Below are positions 15,211 to 23,285 of a DNA stretch of 49,794 bases, piece by piece. Positions within the stretch are counted from its first letter, which is position 1, and every line of letters starts with the position of its first letter. A program made the position numbers and the translations under genes. The notes beneath the pieces are model-generated. The model was not told the origin of the DNA, made no database searches, and was given only the letters and a program-made list of their open reading frames with translations. This stretch comes from DATKWD01 sp035529695 (lineage in GTDB: Bacteria; Actinomycetota; Acidimicrobiia; Acidimicrobiales; Salinilacustritrichaceae). The stretch spans positions 1 through 49,794 of the forward strand of contig DATKWD010000059.1 of assembly GCA_035529695.1 (NCBI GenBank). The letters run 5' to 3'.

Positions 15211-15216
15211 CCTTCG

Positions 15217-15330
15217 TCAGCCTTGCGCTTCGGCGTCGTTCTGGATCTCGGCGGTGTCGGCCTCGAGTTGCTTCTCCTCATTGCCATGTCCTGCTCCTTC
15301 GATCGGTGAAGTGCCTGATACCGCCATCAT
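15217..15330 (-). CDS. Candidate 37-residue small protein upstream of sulP
   Basis: The frame starts with two ATG codons behind GAGGA (MMAVSGTSPIEGAGHGNEEK) and ends with an acidic helical segment (QLEADTAEIQNDAEAQG). The 3' half has GC-ending codons like the neighbours. The stop lies 6 nt before the sulP ATG, so translation could be coupled. A second, overlapping frame (15207-15287; 26 basic residues starting behind AAGGAG, with a TGA overlapping the sulP ATG) competes for the same DNA. At most one is likely to be real. No family is recognised. Confidence 0.35.
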   Translation of the reverse strand: MMAVSGTSPIEGAGHGNEEKQLEADTAEIQNDAEAQG

Positions 15331-15472
15331 GAGGTTTCCTCGCGATCAGTGTGTCGCGTCGGGTCGGCCACAGGAGTCACCGTCGCCAACAACTCCGGGA
15401 CACTCCCATGCGACGGCGGCACTCAACAGGGCCATAGGACCCTCGGTCGTCCTCCCGTGGTGATCATCTACC

Positions 15473-16102
15473 GTGGAACGAACGGAGCCTTCCACGCCAG
15501 ATTCGAACCCCAGCCGACCAGGTCCGAAACGATCGGGGTTGCGACCGGCCGGACCTGACGCGGTGCGCGAGGCCGTGCTCGAGGCCGCAGCGCGACTCTT
15601 CGCTGAGCGCGGGGTCGAGCGGGTGTCCTTGCGCAGCATCGCCGAGGCAGCTGATGTCAAGCTGCCGTTGATCGGGCGATACATCGGGCGTCGTAGCGAG
15701 CTCATCGATGCCGTGTTCGAGCGGTTGAGTGGGCAGGTCGTCGGCTACGTCGAGGCGAATCCGCTCGAGCCACTCGAGTACGGACGGGACTCGATGCTCG
15801 GGCGATGGATGACGATGGTGGCCCACTACACGCTGCATGAAGAGGTTCCTCAACTCGGCGCGATGAACCCCGTGCGATCGCTGGCGGGCGTCTTCGAGAC
15901 CTCCTTCGACATCGACGCTCGGACGGCGCGACTCAGAGCCGCACAAGTGACGGCCATCAGCCTCGGCTGGCGGCTCTTCGAGGACTACCTCATCGCCTCC
16001 ACCGAGTTGGACGACTTCAGCCTCGACGAACTCCGACGCGATCTCAATGCGATCCAGCAACTGATCGGGTCGGCTCTGCTCCCCACGCCCGGACGCGGCT
16101 GA
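15473..16102 (+). CDS. TetR-family transcriptional regulator
   Basis: This 209-residue protein has the TetR helix-turn-helix near residues 30-78: VLEAAARLFAERGVERVSLRSIAEAADVKLPLIGRYIGRRSEL. The helical C-terminal ligand-binding region is not typed. I used GTG 15473, which gives a proline-rich N-terminal tail of about 27 residues; a later start is possible. It is divergent from the sulP unit with 142 nt between them, so it may regulate sulP. The recognition helix reads LPLIGRYI where YxHF is more usual. Confidence 0.85.
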   Translation: MERTEPSTPDSNPSRPGPKRSGLRPAGPDAVREAVLEAAARLFAERGVERVSLRSIAEAADVKLPLIGRYIGRRSELIDAVFERLSGQVVGYVEANPLEPLEYGRDSMLGRWMTMVAHYTLHEEVPQLGAMNPVRSLAGVFETSFDIDARTARLRAAQVTAISLGWRLFEDYLIASTELDDFSLDELRRDLNAIQQLIGSALLPTPGRG

Positions 16103-16173
16103 GCGACTCAAGATCCGCGTTCTCGGGAACGACGCGTTGCGCCAGGGGGCGAGCGGGCGCTGTCTCGGCGGTC

Positions 16174-17040
16174 TCAGGGTGAGTCGGCCGACGACGGCAG
16201 GCGGTCGAACGCGATTCGGAGACCGGGAAGAGCGGCCTGGGCCCAGATCGAGTGCCCGGCCTCGGTGGGGTGGAACAGGTCAGCGGCGAACACGTTCGGG
16301 TCTCGGAACGCCTCGTTCGTCTCGGTGACGTCGAGCAGCACCGCGCGTTCGTGCGATGCAACGACGCGCTCGACGCGACGGCACAGCGCTCGGGACCTGA
16401 GTCGGAGCACGGTGTCGAGCGGGGGGCGGACCCGCGCCACGTTGCCGAGATCTCCGATGTTCGCTACGGCCACGACCGGTGCCGCAGCGAGGAGTCGGCG
16501 GAGGACTTCGTCGAGCCGTGCCTCGAACCGTTGTGCCGGTGTTGCATGGACGGCATCGTTCGACCCGACCGCCAGGACCACCAGATCGGGATCGAGACCG
16601 ATGGCCTCGTCCAGTCTCTCCGCCACGTCAGCGATGCGAGAGCCGCTGACCGCCAACGAGATGACCTCCACTCTTCGAGGTGGATCGAGTCGAACAAGGG
16701 CTTGGTGCAGCCAGACGCCGGACCGATCGGCGACACCGGGTGCCGTGAGGGTGCTGTCGCCCAGCGCGACGAGACGGATGGGCGATCCTCGAAGGTCGCC
16801 GACCGCGCCGGATGCGTCGATCTCGTCGAGGGCGGGAAGCCTGCGGTGGGCGGTCCACACGACTTCGACAGCGAGTCCCCCCATCATCACGGCCACAGCG
16901 ATCCCGACCCGTTCGGGCGTCGCGACCGCAGGGATCGCTCGGAGGGCATCCACGGGGATGCGGTCCGCGATCGAGCCGGGGGACCGCTGACTTCGGACCT
17001 GGCGGCCGAACACGGCGAGGCGGGTGTCAGGACTTCTCAC
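16174..17040 (-). CDS. SGNH/GDSL-family hydrolase
   Basis: The four SGNH blocks are present: ALGDST (Ser nucleophile), AVSGS (Gly), VGSND (Asn) and DLFHPTEAGH (Asp and His of the triad). Members are esterases or acyl hydrolases acting on lipids, glycans or other acylated compounds. A hydrophobic stretch (VGIAVAVMMGGLAVEVVW) lies ahead of the catalytic domain, suggesting membrane anchoring or export. The start is uncertain: GTG 17040 (used) and GTG 17043 follow AAGGG, while the open frame reaches a TTG at 17079. The divergent neighbour begins at 17114. Confidence 0.8.
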   Translation of the reverse strand: MRSPDTRLAVFGRQVRSQRSPGSIADRIPVDALRAIPAVATPERVGIAVAVMMGGLAVEVVWTAHRRLPALDEIDASGAVGDLRGSPIRLVALGDSTLTAPGVADRSGVWLHQALVRLDPPRRVEVISLAVSGSRIADVAERLDEAIGLDPDLVVLAVGSNDAVHATPAQRFEARLDEVLRRLLAAAPVVAVANIGDLGNVARVRPPLDTVLRLRSRALCRRVERVVASHERAVLLDVTETNEAFRDPNVFAADLFHPTEAGHSIWAQAALPGLRIAFDRLPSSADSP

Positions 17041-17113
17041 CACGGGCCCTTGGTACGACGGTGAGCACCGTGAACGCAACCTGTTTGTCCGTCGACGGGC
17101 CTACCATCGGGAG

Positions 17114-17407
17114 ATGTACGAGTTCGAGGCGGAACTCTGGCTGTGGGACGGCGATGCTGCGTGGCACTTCCTCACCGTTCCCGAAGGAGTGTCCGACGAC
17201 CTCGAGGCCCGTACCGACGGTCGTCGGCGAGGATTCGGCTCGGTGCGGGTTCGGGTGACCGTGGGTTCGACGACCTGGTCGACCTCGGTCTTCCCTGACT
17301 CCAAACGTCAGGCTTACGTGCTCCCGGTGAAGCAGGCGGTGCGCACGGCCGAGTCGATCGGCCTGGGAGATGGGGTCGCGGTCAGCCTCGACCTGGTCGA
17401 TTCCTGA
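17114..17407 (+). CDS. DUF1905 domain protein
   Basis: This 97-residue protein matches DUF1905: YEFEAELWLWDGDAAWHFLTVP at the start, then GFGSVRVRVTVGSTTWSTSVFP and YVLPVKQAVRTAESIGLGDGV. It is a small cytoplasmic beta-barrel-like domain of unknown function, sometimes fused to YdeI/OmpD-associated domains; here it stands alone. ATG 17114 is preceded by GGGAG at a good distance. The convergent TauD-like gene ends 22 nt downstream. Confidence 0.85.
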   Translation: MYEFEAELWLWDGDAAWHFLTVPEGVSDDLEARTDGRRRGFGSVRVRVTVGSTTWSTSVFPDSKRQAYVLPVKQAVRTAESIGLGDGVAVSLDLVDS

Positions 17408-17428
17408 ACGGTCTCAACAACCCGGGGG

Positions 17429-18310
17429 TCAGAACTGGCGCTTGAGCTGGGTCCGGAGCTTGTCGTCGCGCCAGTACGAGCCGGCGTACGAGCCGACCGG
17501 CGTCCACTTGGGCTCGTGGGCGGCGGTGACCTCGTCGCCCATGACCGTGACTCGTTGGATGACCCGCTCGCCCTCGAAGTCGTTGAGGACGTAGTGCTGG
17601 GTGCAGCGGTTGTCCCACATGGCGATCGTGCCGGCGCTCCAGCGGTACCGAACCGTGAACTGCGGCTCCTGCACCCAGCGGGTCAGATGGGAGAGCAGCA
17701 TCTCTGACTCGTCGTGGCTCAACTCGACGATGCGCCGAGTGAAGTGTTCGTTGACGAACAGCGACTTGCGGCCGGTCTCGGGATGCACCCGCACGACCGG
17801 GTGGATGTGCATCTTGTCGGGCACGAGGTGTGCGCTTGCGTCGTGGAGCGCCGAGAGTCCGTCGCACAGGTCCTTCATCGGGTCGCTCAACTCGTCGTAC
17901 GCCTTGTAGGCGTTGGCCCAGAGCGTGTCGCCTCCGACCTCCGGGCACGTCACCATGTGGAGGATCGCGAACCGCGACGGATGGGGTTCGAAGGTGATGT
18001 CGCTGTGCCACTCGTCGGCGACGCCGCCGCGCCCGTCGGTCGCCCTGAGCTCGAAGAACTCGGGCCGCTCGGACTCGAGGTCGAGATTCGGGTGCGACTC
18101 GAGCTCGCCGAAGTGGCGCCCGAAGGCGATGTGCTCGTCGGGGCTGAGGTGCTGGTCGGGGAAGAACAGCACGAGGTGTTCCACGAGGAGGTCGTGGATC
18201 TCCTTGGCGCCCGCCTCGTCGACGTTCGCGAGCGACTTCCCGCGTAGCTCGGCACCGAGCGACCCGGACACCCGAGACACCTCCCAGCGGTCGAAGTTGG
18301 CGGCAGTCAC
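17429..18310 (-). CDS. TauD/TfdA-family Fe(II)/2-oxoglutarate dioxygenase
   Basis: This 293-residue protein has the facial triad H102 and D104 (EWHSDITF) with H239 (CTQHYVLNDF), plus the 2-oxoglutarate-binding R253 (ERVIQRVTV). Spacing matches E. coli TauD (H99, D101, H255). Family members hydroxylate taurine, alkyl sulfates, phenoxyacids and other small acids, releasing sulfite or an aldehyde. The sequence does not fix the substrate, but sulfonate chemistry would suit the sulfur-related genes nearby. The start is GTG 18310. It lies 67 nt downstream of a glycosyltransferase gene on the same strand. Confidence 0.9.
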   Translation of the reverse strand: MTAANFDRWEVSRVSGSLGAELRGKSLANVDEAGAKEIHDLLVEHLVLFFPDQHLSPDEHIAFGRHFGELESHPNLDLESERPEFFELRATDGRGGVADEWHSDITFEPHPSRFAILHMVTCPEVGGDTLWANAYKAYDELSDPMKDLCDGLSALHDASAHLVPDKMHIHPVVRVHPETGRKSLFVNEHFTRRIVELSHDESEMLLSHLTRWVQEPQFTVRYRWSAGTIAMWDNRCTQHYVLNDFEGERVIQRVTVMGDEVTAAHEPKWTPVGSYAGSYWRDDKLRTQLKRQF

Positions 18311-18377
18311 CTCGTCTGTCTACACCTCCAGGTCTGGTGAACGCGGGGGGCAGCGACGGCATCGTGCACGAAGTCGT

Positions 18378-19637
18378 TCAGAGGAGCGCTTCGGCCTCGT
18401 CGGCGGTGGCCGTGACACCGTCTTCCTGAGCGATCCGAGCGGCGAACGATCGGGCCCGCTCTGCGTAGCCGTGCTCGACATCCATCACTGACCGCAACGC
18501 GCCGGCCAGGTCGTGCTGGCGCCGCACCCAGGTGCCGGTACCGAGCGCCACCTGGCTCTTCGCGTGGCTGACCTGGTCGAAGATGCACGGAACGATCACC
18601 GATGGCACCCCGGCCAGGAGCGCAAGGCTGTTGGTCCCGTGTGCGCCCGAATGCACGATGGCCGCAGCATGTTCGAGCAGGGGAGCCAAGGCGATGAAGC
18701 GTCGGACCAGGTGCTGCGGACCTGCGACGGCCGAGATGCGTCGTGCGAGCTCGTCGTTCGACGCGAGGAAGACGCCGCGAGCGCCGCGCGCATCGAGTGC
18801 TGACAGGGCATTGTCGAAGACCTCAGGGCGGGCCGATGCAGCGCTGGTGCCGAGGGTGACGATGACCGGGGCTTCGCCGGCTGCGAGGTAATCCTGCACG
18901 TCATCGTCGAGGTGTCCGCCGTCCGGGCCGTTCCAGGGCGTGAACCCCACGAGGCGATAGTTGTCGGGCCAGTCGGGCTGATGCTCGACGTAGGCGGACG
19001 GCACGAGTCCGAGATTCGAGGTGCGGGAGAGGCGTCCGTCGATCACGTTCCACCCGTCGGTCGGGAGCCCGAGCCGTTGACGGAACTCACGGAAGGCGAC
19101 TGCCCCGGTCAATCGGTCCGATGACTTCGACGTCGCGAAGCGAATCAAGGTCCGATTGACCCGCCGTCCGAGGTAGGGCATGCCGACCAGCGCGACGTGT
19201 TCGGACGGCAGGATCATCGGAAACAGATCGCCGACCAACACTGGGACCCCGCGTCGGTCGGCCGACATCGAACCGACGACCGAAGCGGCCGGATGGGAGA
19301 TCAGCAGGTCAGCGTCGGCGATCTCGGCGTCGACAGCCTCGTACAGGGTCTCGAGATGGGGGATGGTGAACACGCCGAAGTACAGGCGCAGCAGCATCGC
19401 CCCACCGAGCCTGCTGCCCCAACGGTCGACATAGGCAGCGTGTTCGTCGAGCGGCGTGGCACTGAAGTCCGTGCCCGAGTGCACACGCCGGAACGGCTCA
19501 CCTTCGAAGAGCGGGTGATACTCGCGTGGCACGACGTAGACGACGTCGTGCCCTCGTCGCGACAGCTCGCTCGCGATCGGGACGTAGGGGAAGACGTCGC
19601 CCCGGTAGGCCATCGAATACACGACGATCTTCGCCAT
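18378..19637 (-). CDS. GT1-family glycosyltransferase (MGT/UGT-like)
   Basis: This 419-residue protein has the two-domain GT-B layout of macrolide or sterol glycosyltransferases. The N-terminal acceptor half starts AKIVVYSMAYRGDVFPYVPIASELSRRGH. The C-terminal donor half has VIVTLGTSAASARPEVFDNA and the donor signature region LVRRFIALAPLLEHAAAIVHSGAHGTNSLALLAGVPSVIVP. ATG 19637 was chosen because residues from AKIVVYS align with the family start; the frame reaches five codons further. The acceptor is unknown. Confidence 0.88.
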   Translation of the reverse strand: MAKIVVYSMAYRGDVFPYVPIASELSRRGHDVVYVVPREYHPLFEGEPFRRVHSGTDFSATPLDEHAAYVDRWGSRLGGAMLLRLYFGVFTIPHLETLYEAVDAEIADADLLISHPAASVVGSMSADRRGVPVLVGDLFPMILPSEHVALVGMPYLGRRVNRTLIRFATSKSSDRLTGAVAFREFRQRLGLPTDGWNVIDGRLSRTSNLGLVPSAYVEHQPDWPDNYRLVGFTPWNGPDGGHLDDDVQDYLAAGEAPVIVTLGTSAASARPEVFDNALSALDARGARGVFLASNDELARRISAVAGPQHLVRRFIALAPLLEHAAAIVHSGAHGTNSLALLAGVPSVIVPCIFDQVSHAKSQVALGTGTWVRRQHDLAGALRSVMDVEHGYAERARSFAARIAQEDGVTATADEAEALL

Positions 19638-19776
19638 GCCCCAGCTTCTCATGGACTCCTGCGATCGAACCGTGGATCGGTTCGAGGCCGAACTCTGGAC
19701 CGACCTCGACGACCACGCTCCTGTTGTGCTCGAACTCGTCGTTCACTGAGGTGCACAGGAAATGGCCTTGGGAATG

Positions 19777-19791
19777 TTTCACCAGGTGAAA
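19777..19791. promoter_or_regulatory. Perfect palindromic operator upstream of the marR-MFS operon
   Basis: TTTCACCAGGTGAAA is a perfect 7+7 inverted repeat with a one-base centre, 15 nt before the MarR start. It fits between a possible -35 (TTGGGA, 19768-19773) and -10 (TAGTTT, 19792-19797), so a bound repressor would block RNA polymerase. Size, symmetry and position are typical of MarR autoregulation. Confidence 0.65.
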
Positions 19792-19806
19792 TAGTTTGTC
19801 CGGGTG

Positions 19807-20271
19807 ATGCCCCCGTCTGATCCGACCACCACCCGTTCAGATGGTGACCTCGAATCGGTAGCGCATCTCCGGGTCGCGGTCGCCCGGCTCGGTCGCCTGC
19901 TCCGTCAGCAGGCCGGCGACAGTCTTTCGCCCACGTTGCAGTCGGCGCTGGTCACCATCGACCAGCGAGGCCCGTTGTCGCTCGGCGACCTCGGCGCAGC
20001 CGAACAGATCGCCCCTGCAACCGTCACGAAGATCGTCGGCCGTCTGACCGACGACGCGCTGGTCCGTCGCTCCTCCGATCCGTTGGACGGCCGGGTGACC
20101 CTCGTGTCGCTGACGTCCGCGGGCGCGCGGCGTCTTGCCTCGAGCCGTCAACGGCGGACGGCATGGCTGGCGGAACGTCTGGCCGTCGAGGATGCGCCGA
20201 GCGCCCAAGACCTGCAGACCGCCGTCGAGGTGCTGGAGTGGCTGGTCGAACCCCGGGCTGAAATCCGATGA
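19807..20271 (+). CDS. MarR-family transcriptional regulator
   Basis: This 154-residue MarR protein shows the winged helix: LGDLGAAEQIAPATVTKIVGRLTDDALVRRSSDPLDGRVTLVSLT, where DPLDGR is the wing with its conserved Asp-Arg contact. It has a helical dimer region at both ends. ATG 19807 was used; GTG 19804 directly precedes it. It overlaps the downstream transporter gene by 4 nt (ATGA), so the pair is one operon, and the palindrome upstream is its likely site. Its ligand would be expected to be a compound exported by the transporter. Confidence 0.9.
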   Translation: MPPSDPTTTRSDGDLESVAHLRVAVARLGRLLRQQAGDSLSPTLQSALVTIDQRGPLSLGDLGAAEQIAPATVTKIVGRLTDDALVRRSSDPLDGRVTLVSLTSAGARRLASSRQRRTAWLAERLAVEDAPSAQDLQTAVEVLEWLVEPRAEIR

Positions 20272-21545
20272 CTCGCCTCCGGATCGCTACCGGTGAGACC
20301 TTCCGGTCACTCCGCACTCGCAACTTCCGGCTCTTCTTCGTCGGGCAACTCGTGAGCCAGGCCGGCACCTGGATGCAGTCCGTCGCCATCATCTTCGTGG
20401 TGCTCCGACTGAGCGACGACGGCGTCGCCCTCGGAGTCGCGACCGCCGCCCAGTTCCTCCCCGTGCTCGTCCTCGGAGCGTGGGCAGGGGTGGTCGCCGA
20501 TCGGGTCGACTGCCATCGATTCCTGCTCGTCACCCAGTCGGCGTTCGCGGTGGTGGCCGTGGCTTTCACCGTCCTCACCTTCGCCGACGCCGAGACGCTG
20601 CCGCTGATCTACCTGTTGTCCGGCCTGTTCGGCATGGTGACCGCACTCGACAACCCCTCACGCCGGGCACTCGTGGTCGAGTTGGTCGCCGAGACCGACG
20701 TTCCCAACGCCGTTGGCCTCAACAGCGCGCTGATGACCGGGTCTCGGGTCATCGGGCCTGCAGCGGCGGGGCTGCTGATCACCACCGCCGGACCCGAGTG
20801 GTGCTTCCTCGTGAACGCCGTCACCTATGCCGCCGTGTTGATCGCGCTCGCTCGGATCGACCGCTCCGAACTCCGCTCGCCGCCGCGGGTCGCACGAGAG
20901 AAGGGCCAACTCCGTGACGGCTTCCGCTACGTCTGGGCCACTCCCGAGCTCAGGCTCCCGCTGGTGCTGTTGGCCGTCATCGGCACCTTGTCCTTCGAGT
21001 TCCAGGTCACGCTGCCGCTGCTCGCCGAACGCAGTTTCGGAGGCGACGCCGGAACGTTTTCGATGCTGTACTCCGCAATGAGCGTCGGCGCCGTGATCGG
21101 GGCGCTCACCGTCGCGCGCCGAACCGACGTCGGCACCCGCTTCCTCGCTGTCAGCGCCATGTGGATGGCAGGGGCCATGGGCATGCTCGCCATCGCCCCC
21201 AACGAATGGTTCGCCCTCGCCGCGATCGTGCCGGTCGGGCTGACCTCGATCTTCCTCATCTCCGGCTCCAACACGGTGATCCAGTTGCGCGCCGATCCGT
21301 CCATGCGTGGCCGCGCCCTCGCGCTCACCGCGGTGGTGTTTCTCGGCAGTACGCCGATCGGCGGACCGATCGCCGGCGCAGTTTCCGAATACCTCGGCCC
21401 TCGTGCTGGGATCGCGATGGGTGCGGCGGCGTCGGCGCTCGCTGCGCTGTGGACGATCTCGTCGTTGCGCCGGCTCGAAGCAGGCGAGCCGGACCCGGCA
21501 CCCCGCATCGCGCCACTCAGGGCCCCGGCCATCGTCCGCTCCTGA
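20268..21545 (+). CDS. MFS transporter (MFS_3, EntS-like)
   Basis: This 425-residue protein has twelve predicted membrane segments. It begins with the MFS_3 hallmark SLRTRNFRLFFVGQLVSQAGTWMQ, followed by the loop 2-3 motif WAGVVADRVDCHRFL. A later segment has ADPSMRGRALALTAVVFLGSTPIGGPIAGAV, typical of drug, siderophore and macrolide exporters of this family. It is co-transcribed with the MarR gene, whose stop overlaps its start, so it is probably an efflux pump induced by a toxic substrate. Substrate specificity is not visible. Confidence 0.9.
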   Translation: MTRLRIATGETFRSLRTRNFRLFFVGQLVSQAGTWMQSVAIIFVVLRLSDDGVALGVATAAQFLPVLVLGAWAGVVADRVDCHRFLLVTQSAFAVVAVAFTVLTFADAETLPLIYLLSGLFGMVTALDNPSRRALVVELVAETDVPNAVGLNSALMTGSRVIGPAAAGLLITTAGPEWCFLVNAVTYAAVLIALARIDRSELRSPPRVAREKGQLRDGFRYVWATPELRLPLVLLAVIGTLSFEFQVTLPLLAERSFGGDAGTFSMLYSAMSVGAVIGALTVARRTDVGTRFLAVSAMWMAGAMGMLAIAPNEWFALAAIVPVGLTSIFLISGSNTVIQLRADPSMRGRALALTAVVFLGSTPIGGPIAGAVSEYLGPRAGIAMGAAASALAALWTISSLRRLEAGEPDPAPRIAPLRAPAIVRS

Positions 21546-21565
21546 TCTGATCGACCCAAAAGCCC

Positions 21566-21616
21566 GGATCCTTGTTGCCCTCCTGCCAACTATTGGCGCG
21601 AGAGCAACGAAGATCC
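21566..21616. terminator. Nested hairpin after the MFS gene
   Basis: GGATCCTTGTTGC (21566-21578) pairs with GCAACGAAGATCC (21604-21616) with one mismatch and one G-T pair. Inside it, GCCAA (21585-21589) pairs with TTGGC (21593-21597). It lies 20 nt after the MFS stop and 70 nt before the thiolase start. No T-run follows, so it could be a factor-assisted terminator, an operator, or a structured leader of the thiolase mRNA. Confidence 0.45.
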
Positions 21617-21685
21617 TGGAAGCTTCGAGCTGCATCGACGGGCTAGCGTCGCTGGTTCCTCGATCTCGAACCTCTGGAGTCCATC

Positions 21686-22858
21686 GTGCGTGAAGCCGTC
21701 TTCGTTTCCTACGCCCGGACCGGGCTGGCCAAGTCGGGCCGCGGTGGCTTCAACGCCACACCGACCATGACGCTGGCGGCGCACGCCATCAAGCACGCCG
21801 TCGACCGCTCGGGCATCGACCCCGAGACCATCGAGGACGTCTACCTCGGCAACGGTGCGCACGGCGCCGGGAACCTCGGTCGCCTCGCCGGTCTCCTGGC
21901 GGGCCTCCCCGAGACCACCGCCGGATCGACCATCCAGCGCCACTGCTCGTCGGGACTCAACTCCATCGCTCTGGCCGCCAACTACATCAAGCAGGACGGT
22001 GCCGATGCCGCGGTTGCCGGCGGAGTCGAGTCGATCTCGATGCGCAACCCGGGCTTCGGTGGCAGCGCGAACATGGACCCCCGGCTGCACGAGATGTACC
22101 CCGCCATCTACATGGCCATGATCGAGACCGCCGACATCGTGGCCGAGCGGTACAAGGTCGCCCGCGACTACCAGGACGAGTACGCCCTCCGGTCCCAGCA
22201 GCGCACCGCAGCCGCCCAGGAAGCCGGGCTGTTCGACGACGAGATCGTCCCGTTGGACACGCACAAGAAGGTCGTCGACAAGGAGACCGAAGAAGAGTCG
22301 ATGGTCGACGTCACCGTCGACCGTGACGAGTGCAACCGCCCGTCGACCACGCTGGAAGGGCTTGCGAGCCTCGCTCCCGTTCGGGGCGAGGGCAACTACG
22401 TCACCGCCGGCAACGCCAGCCAGCTGTCCGACGGCGGAGCTGCCGTCGTGATGATGTCCGACGAGGCCGCATCGAAGGCCGGGGTCGAGCCGCTCGGCGC
22501 GTTCAAGGGGTGGGCCGTCGCCGGCTGTGCTCCCGACGAGATGGGCATCGGCCCGGTGTTCGCCGTCCCGAAGCTGCTCGCCCGCCACGGACTCACCGTC
22601 GACGACATCGACCTGTGGGAACTCAACGAAGCGTTCGCCAGCCAGTGCCTCTACTCCCGTGACACCCTCGGCATCGATCCCGAGAAGTACAACGTCAACG
22701 GCGGTTCGATCTCGATCGGACACCCCTTCGGCATGACCGGGACTCGCTGTGCAGGACACATGCTGCTCGAGGGCAAGCGTCGAGGCGCCAAGCTCGGCGT
22801 CGTCACGATGTGTGTCGGTGGCGGCATGGGCGCCGCCGGCCTCATCGAGATCTACTGA
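21686..22858 (+). CDS. Thiolase (acetyl-CoA acyltransferase)
   Basis: This 390-residue protein has the full thiolase triad: C87 in QRHCSSGLNS (acyl acceptor), H346 in GGSISIGHPFG and C376 in TMCVGGGMGAA. The conserved NEAF segment is also present. It cleaves 3-ketoacyl-CoA to acetyl-CoA and a shortened acyl-CoA, or condenses acetyl-CoA. Length is normal. It starts at GTG 21686 after a GGAG site. It stands with a DUF1330 gene downstream rather than with a hydroxyacyl-CoA dehydrogenase, so it is probably one of several paralogues for fatty acid or sterol degradation. Confidence 0.94.
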   Translation: MREAVFVSYARTGLAKSGRGGFNATPTMTLAAHAIKHAVDRSGIDPETIEDVYLGNGAHGAGNLGRLAGLLAGLPETTAGSTIQRHCSSGLNSIALAANYIKQDGADAAVAGGVESISMRNPGFGGSANMDPRLHEMYPAIYMAMIETADIVAERYKVARDYQDEYALRSQQRTAAAQEAGLFDDEIVPLDTHKKVVDKETEEESMVDVTVDRDECNRPSTTLEGLASLAPVRGEGNYVTAGNASQLSDGGAAVVMMSDEAASKAGVEPLGAFKGWAVAGCAPDEMGIGPVFAVPKLLARHGLTVDDIDLWELNEAFASQCLYSRDTLGIDPEKYNVNGGSISIGHPFGMTGTRCAGHMLLEGKRRGAKLGVVTMCVGGGMGAAGLIEIY

Positions 22859-22894
22859 TCCAGCACATCCACATCACCGGGGGGTGTCGAAACG

Positions 22895-23182
22895 ATGGCC
22901 AAGGGCTATCTCATCGCTCACATCAGGGTTCACGATCCTGAGAAGTTCGAGCAGTTCAAGTCGATGTCCGGGCCGGCCATCGCCGACCATGGCGGCACGA
23001 TCCTGGTTCGGAATCCGGGCGCGGATCACCGCGAGGGCGAACTCCGCGGTCTGACGATCGTGATCGAGTTCGAGAGTCTCGACGCGGCCAGGGGGTTCTA
23101 CGAGTCCGAGGAGTACACCGCGGCCAGGTTGGTGCGCGAGACCGCGGCCGACACGGATCTGTTGCTCGTCGAGGGCCTCTGA
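22895..23182 (+). CDS. DUF1330 family protein
   Basis: This 95-residue protein shows the DUF1330 dimeric ferredoxin-like fold pattern: KGYLIAHIRVHDPEKFEQFKS, HGGTILVRNP, and LTIVIEFESLDAARGFYESEEY. The function of the family is not established; it resembles ABM-type monooxygenases. It follows the thiolase after 36 nt with a GGGGGG-rich leader and is probably co-transcribed with it. Confidence 0.88.
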   Translation: MAKGYLIAHIRVHDPEKFEQFKSMSGPAIADHGGTILVRNPGADHREGELRGLTIVIEFESLDAARGFYESEEYTAARLVRETAADTDLLLVEGL

Positions 23183-23285
23183 GGCGTCGCGTCCTGCGCC
23201 CCGTGCGCCTCTCCCGTCCGCGTTGCACTCAGCGAGGGTCGCAGGGGTCGTCCTCGCGCCCGAGCAGCACTGCGTGTGCAACCGC

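Noticed and set aside
15455..15480. CCGTGG direct repeats around TGATCA as a TetR operator
   Set aside because: The symmetrical part is only six bases and the repeats are not inverted, so it is too weak to call.
15500..15525. TTCGAA-containing stretch that looks like a tRNA T-arm on the minus strand
   Set aside because: The bases flanking TTCGAA do not form the five-pair T-stem, no acceptor or anticodon arms are present, and it lies within the TetR N-terminal coding region.
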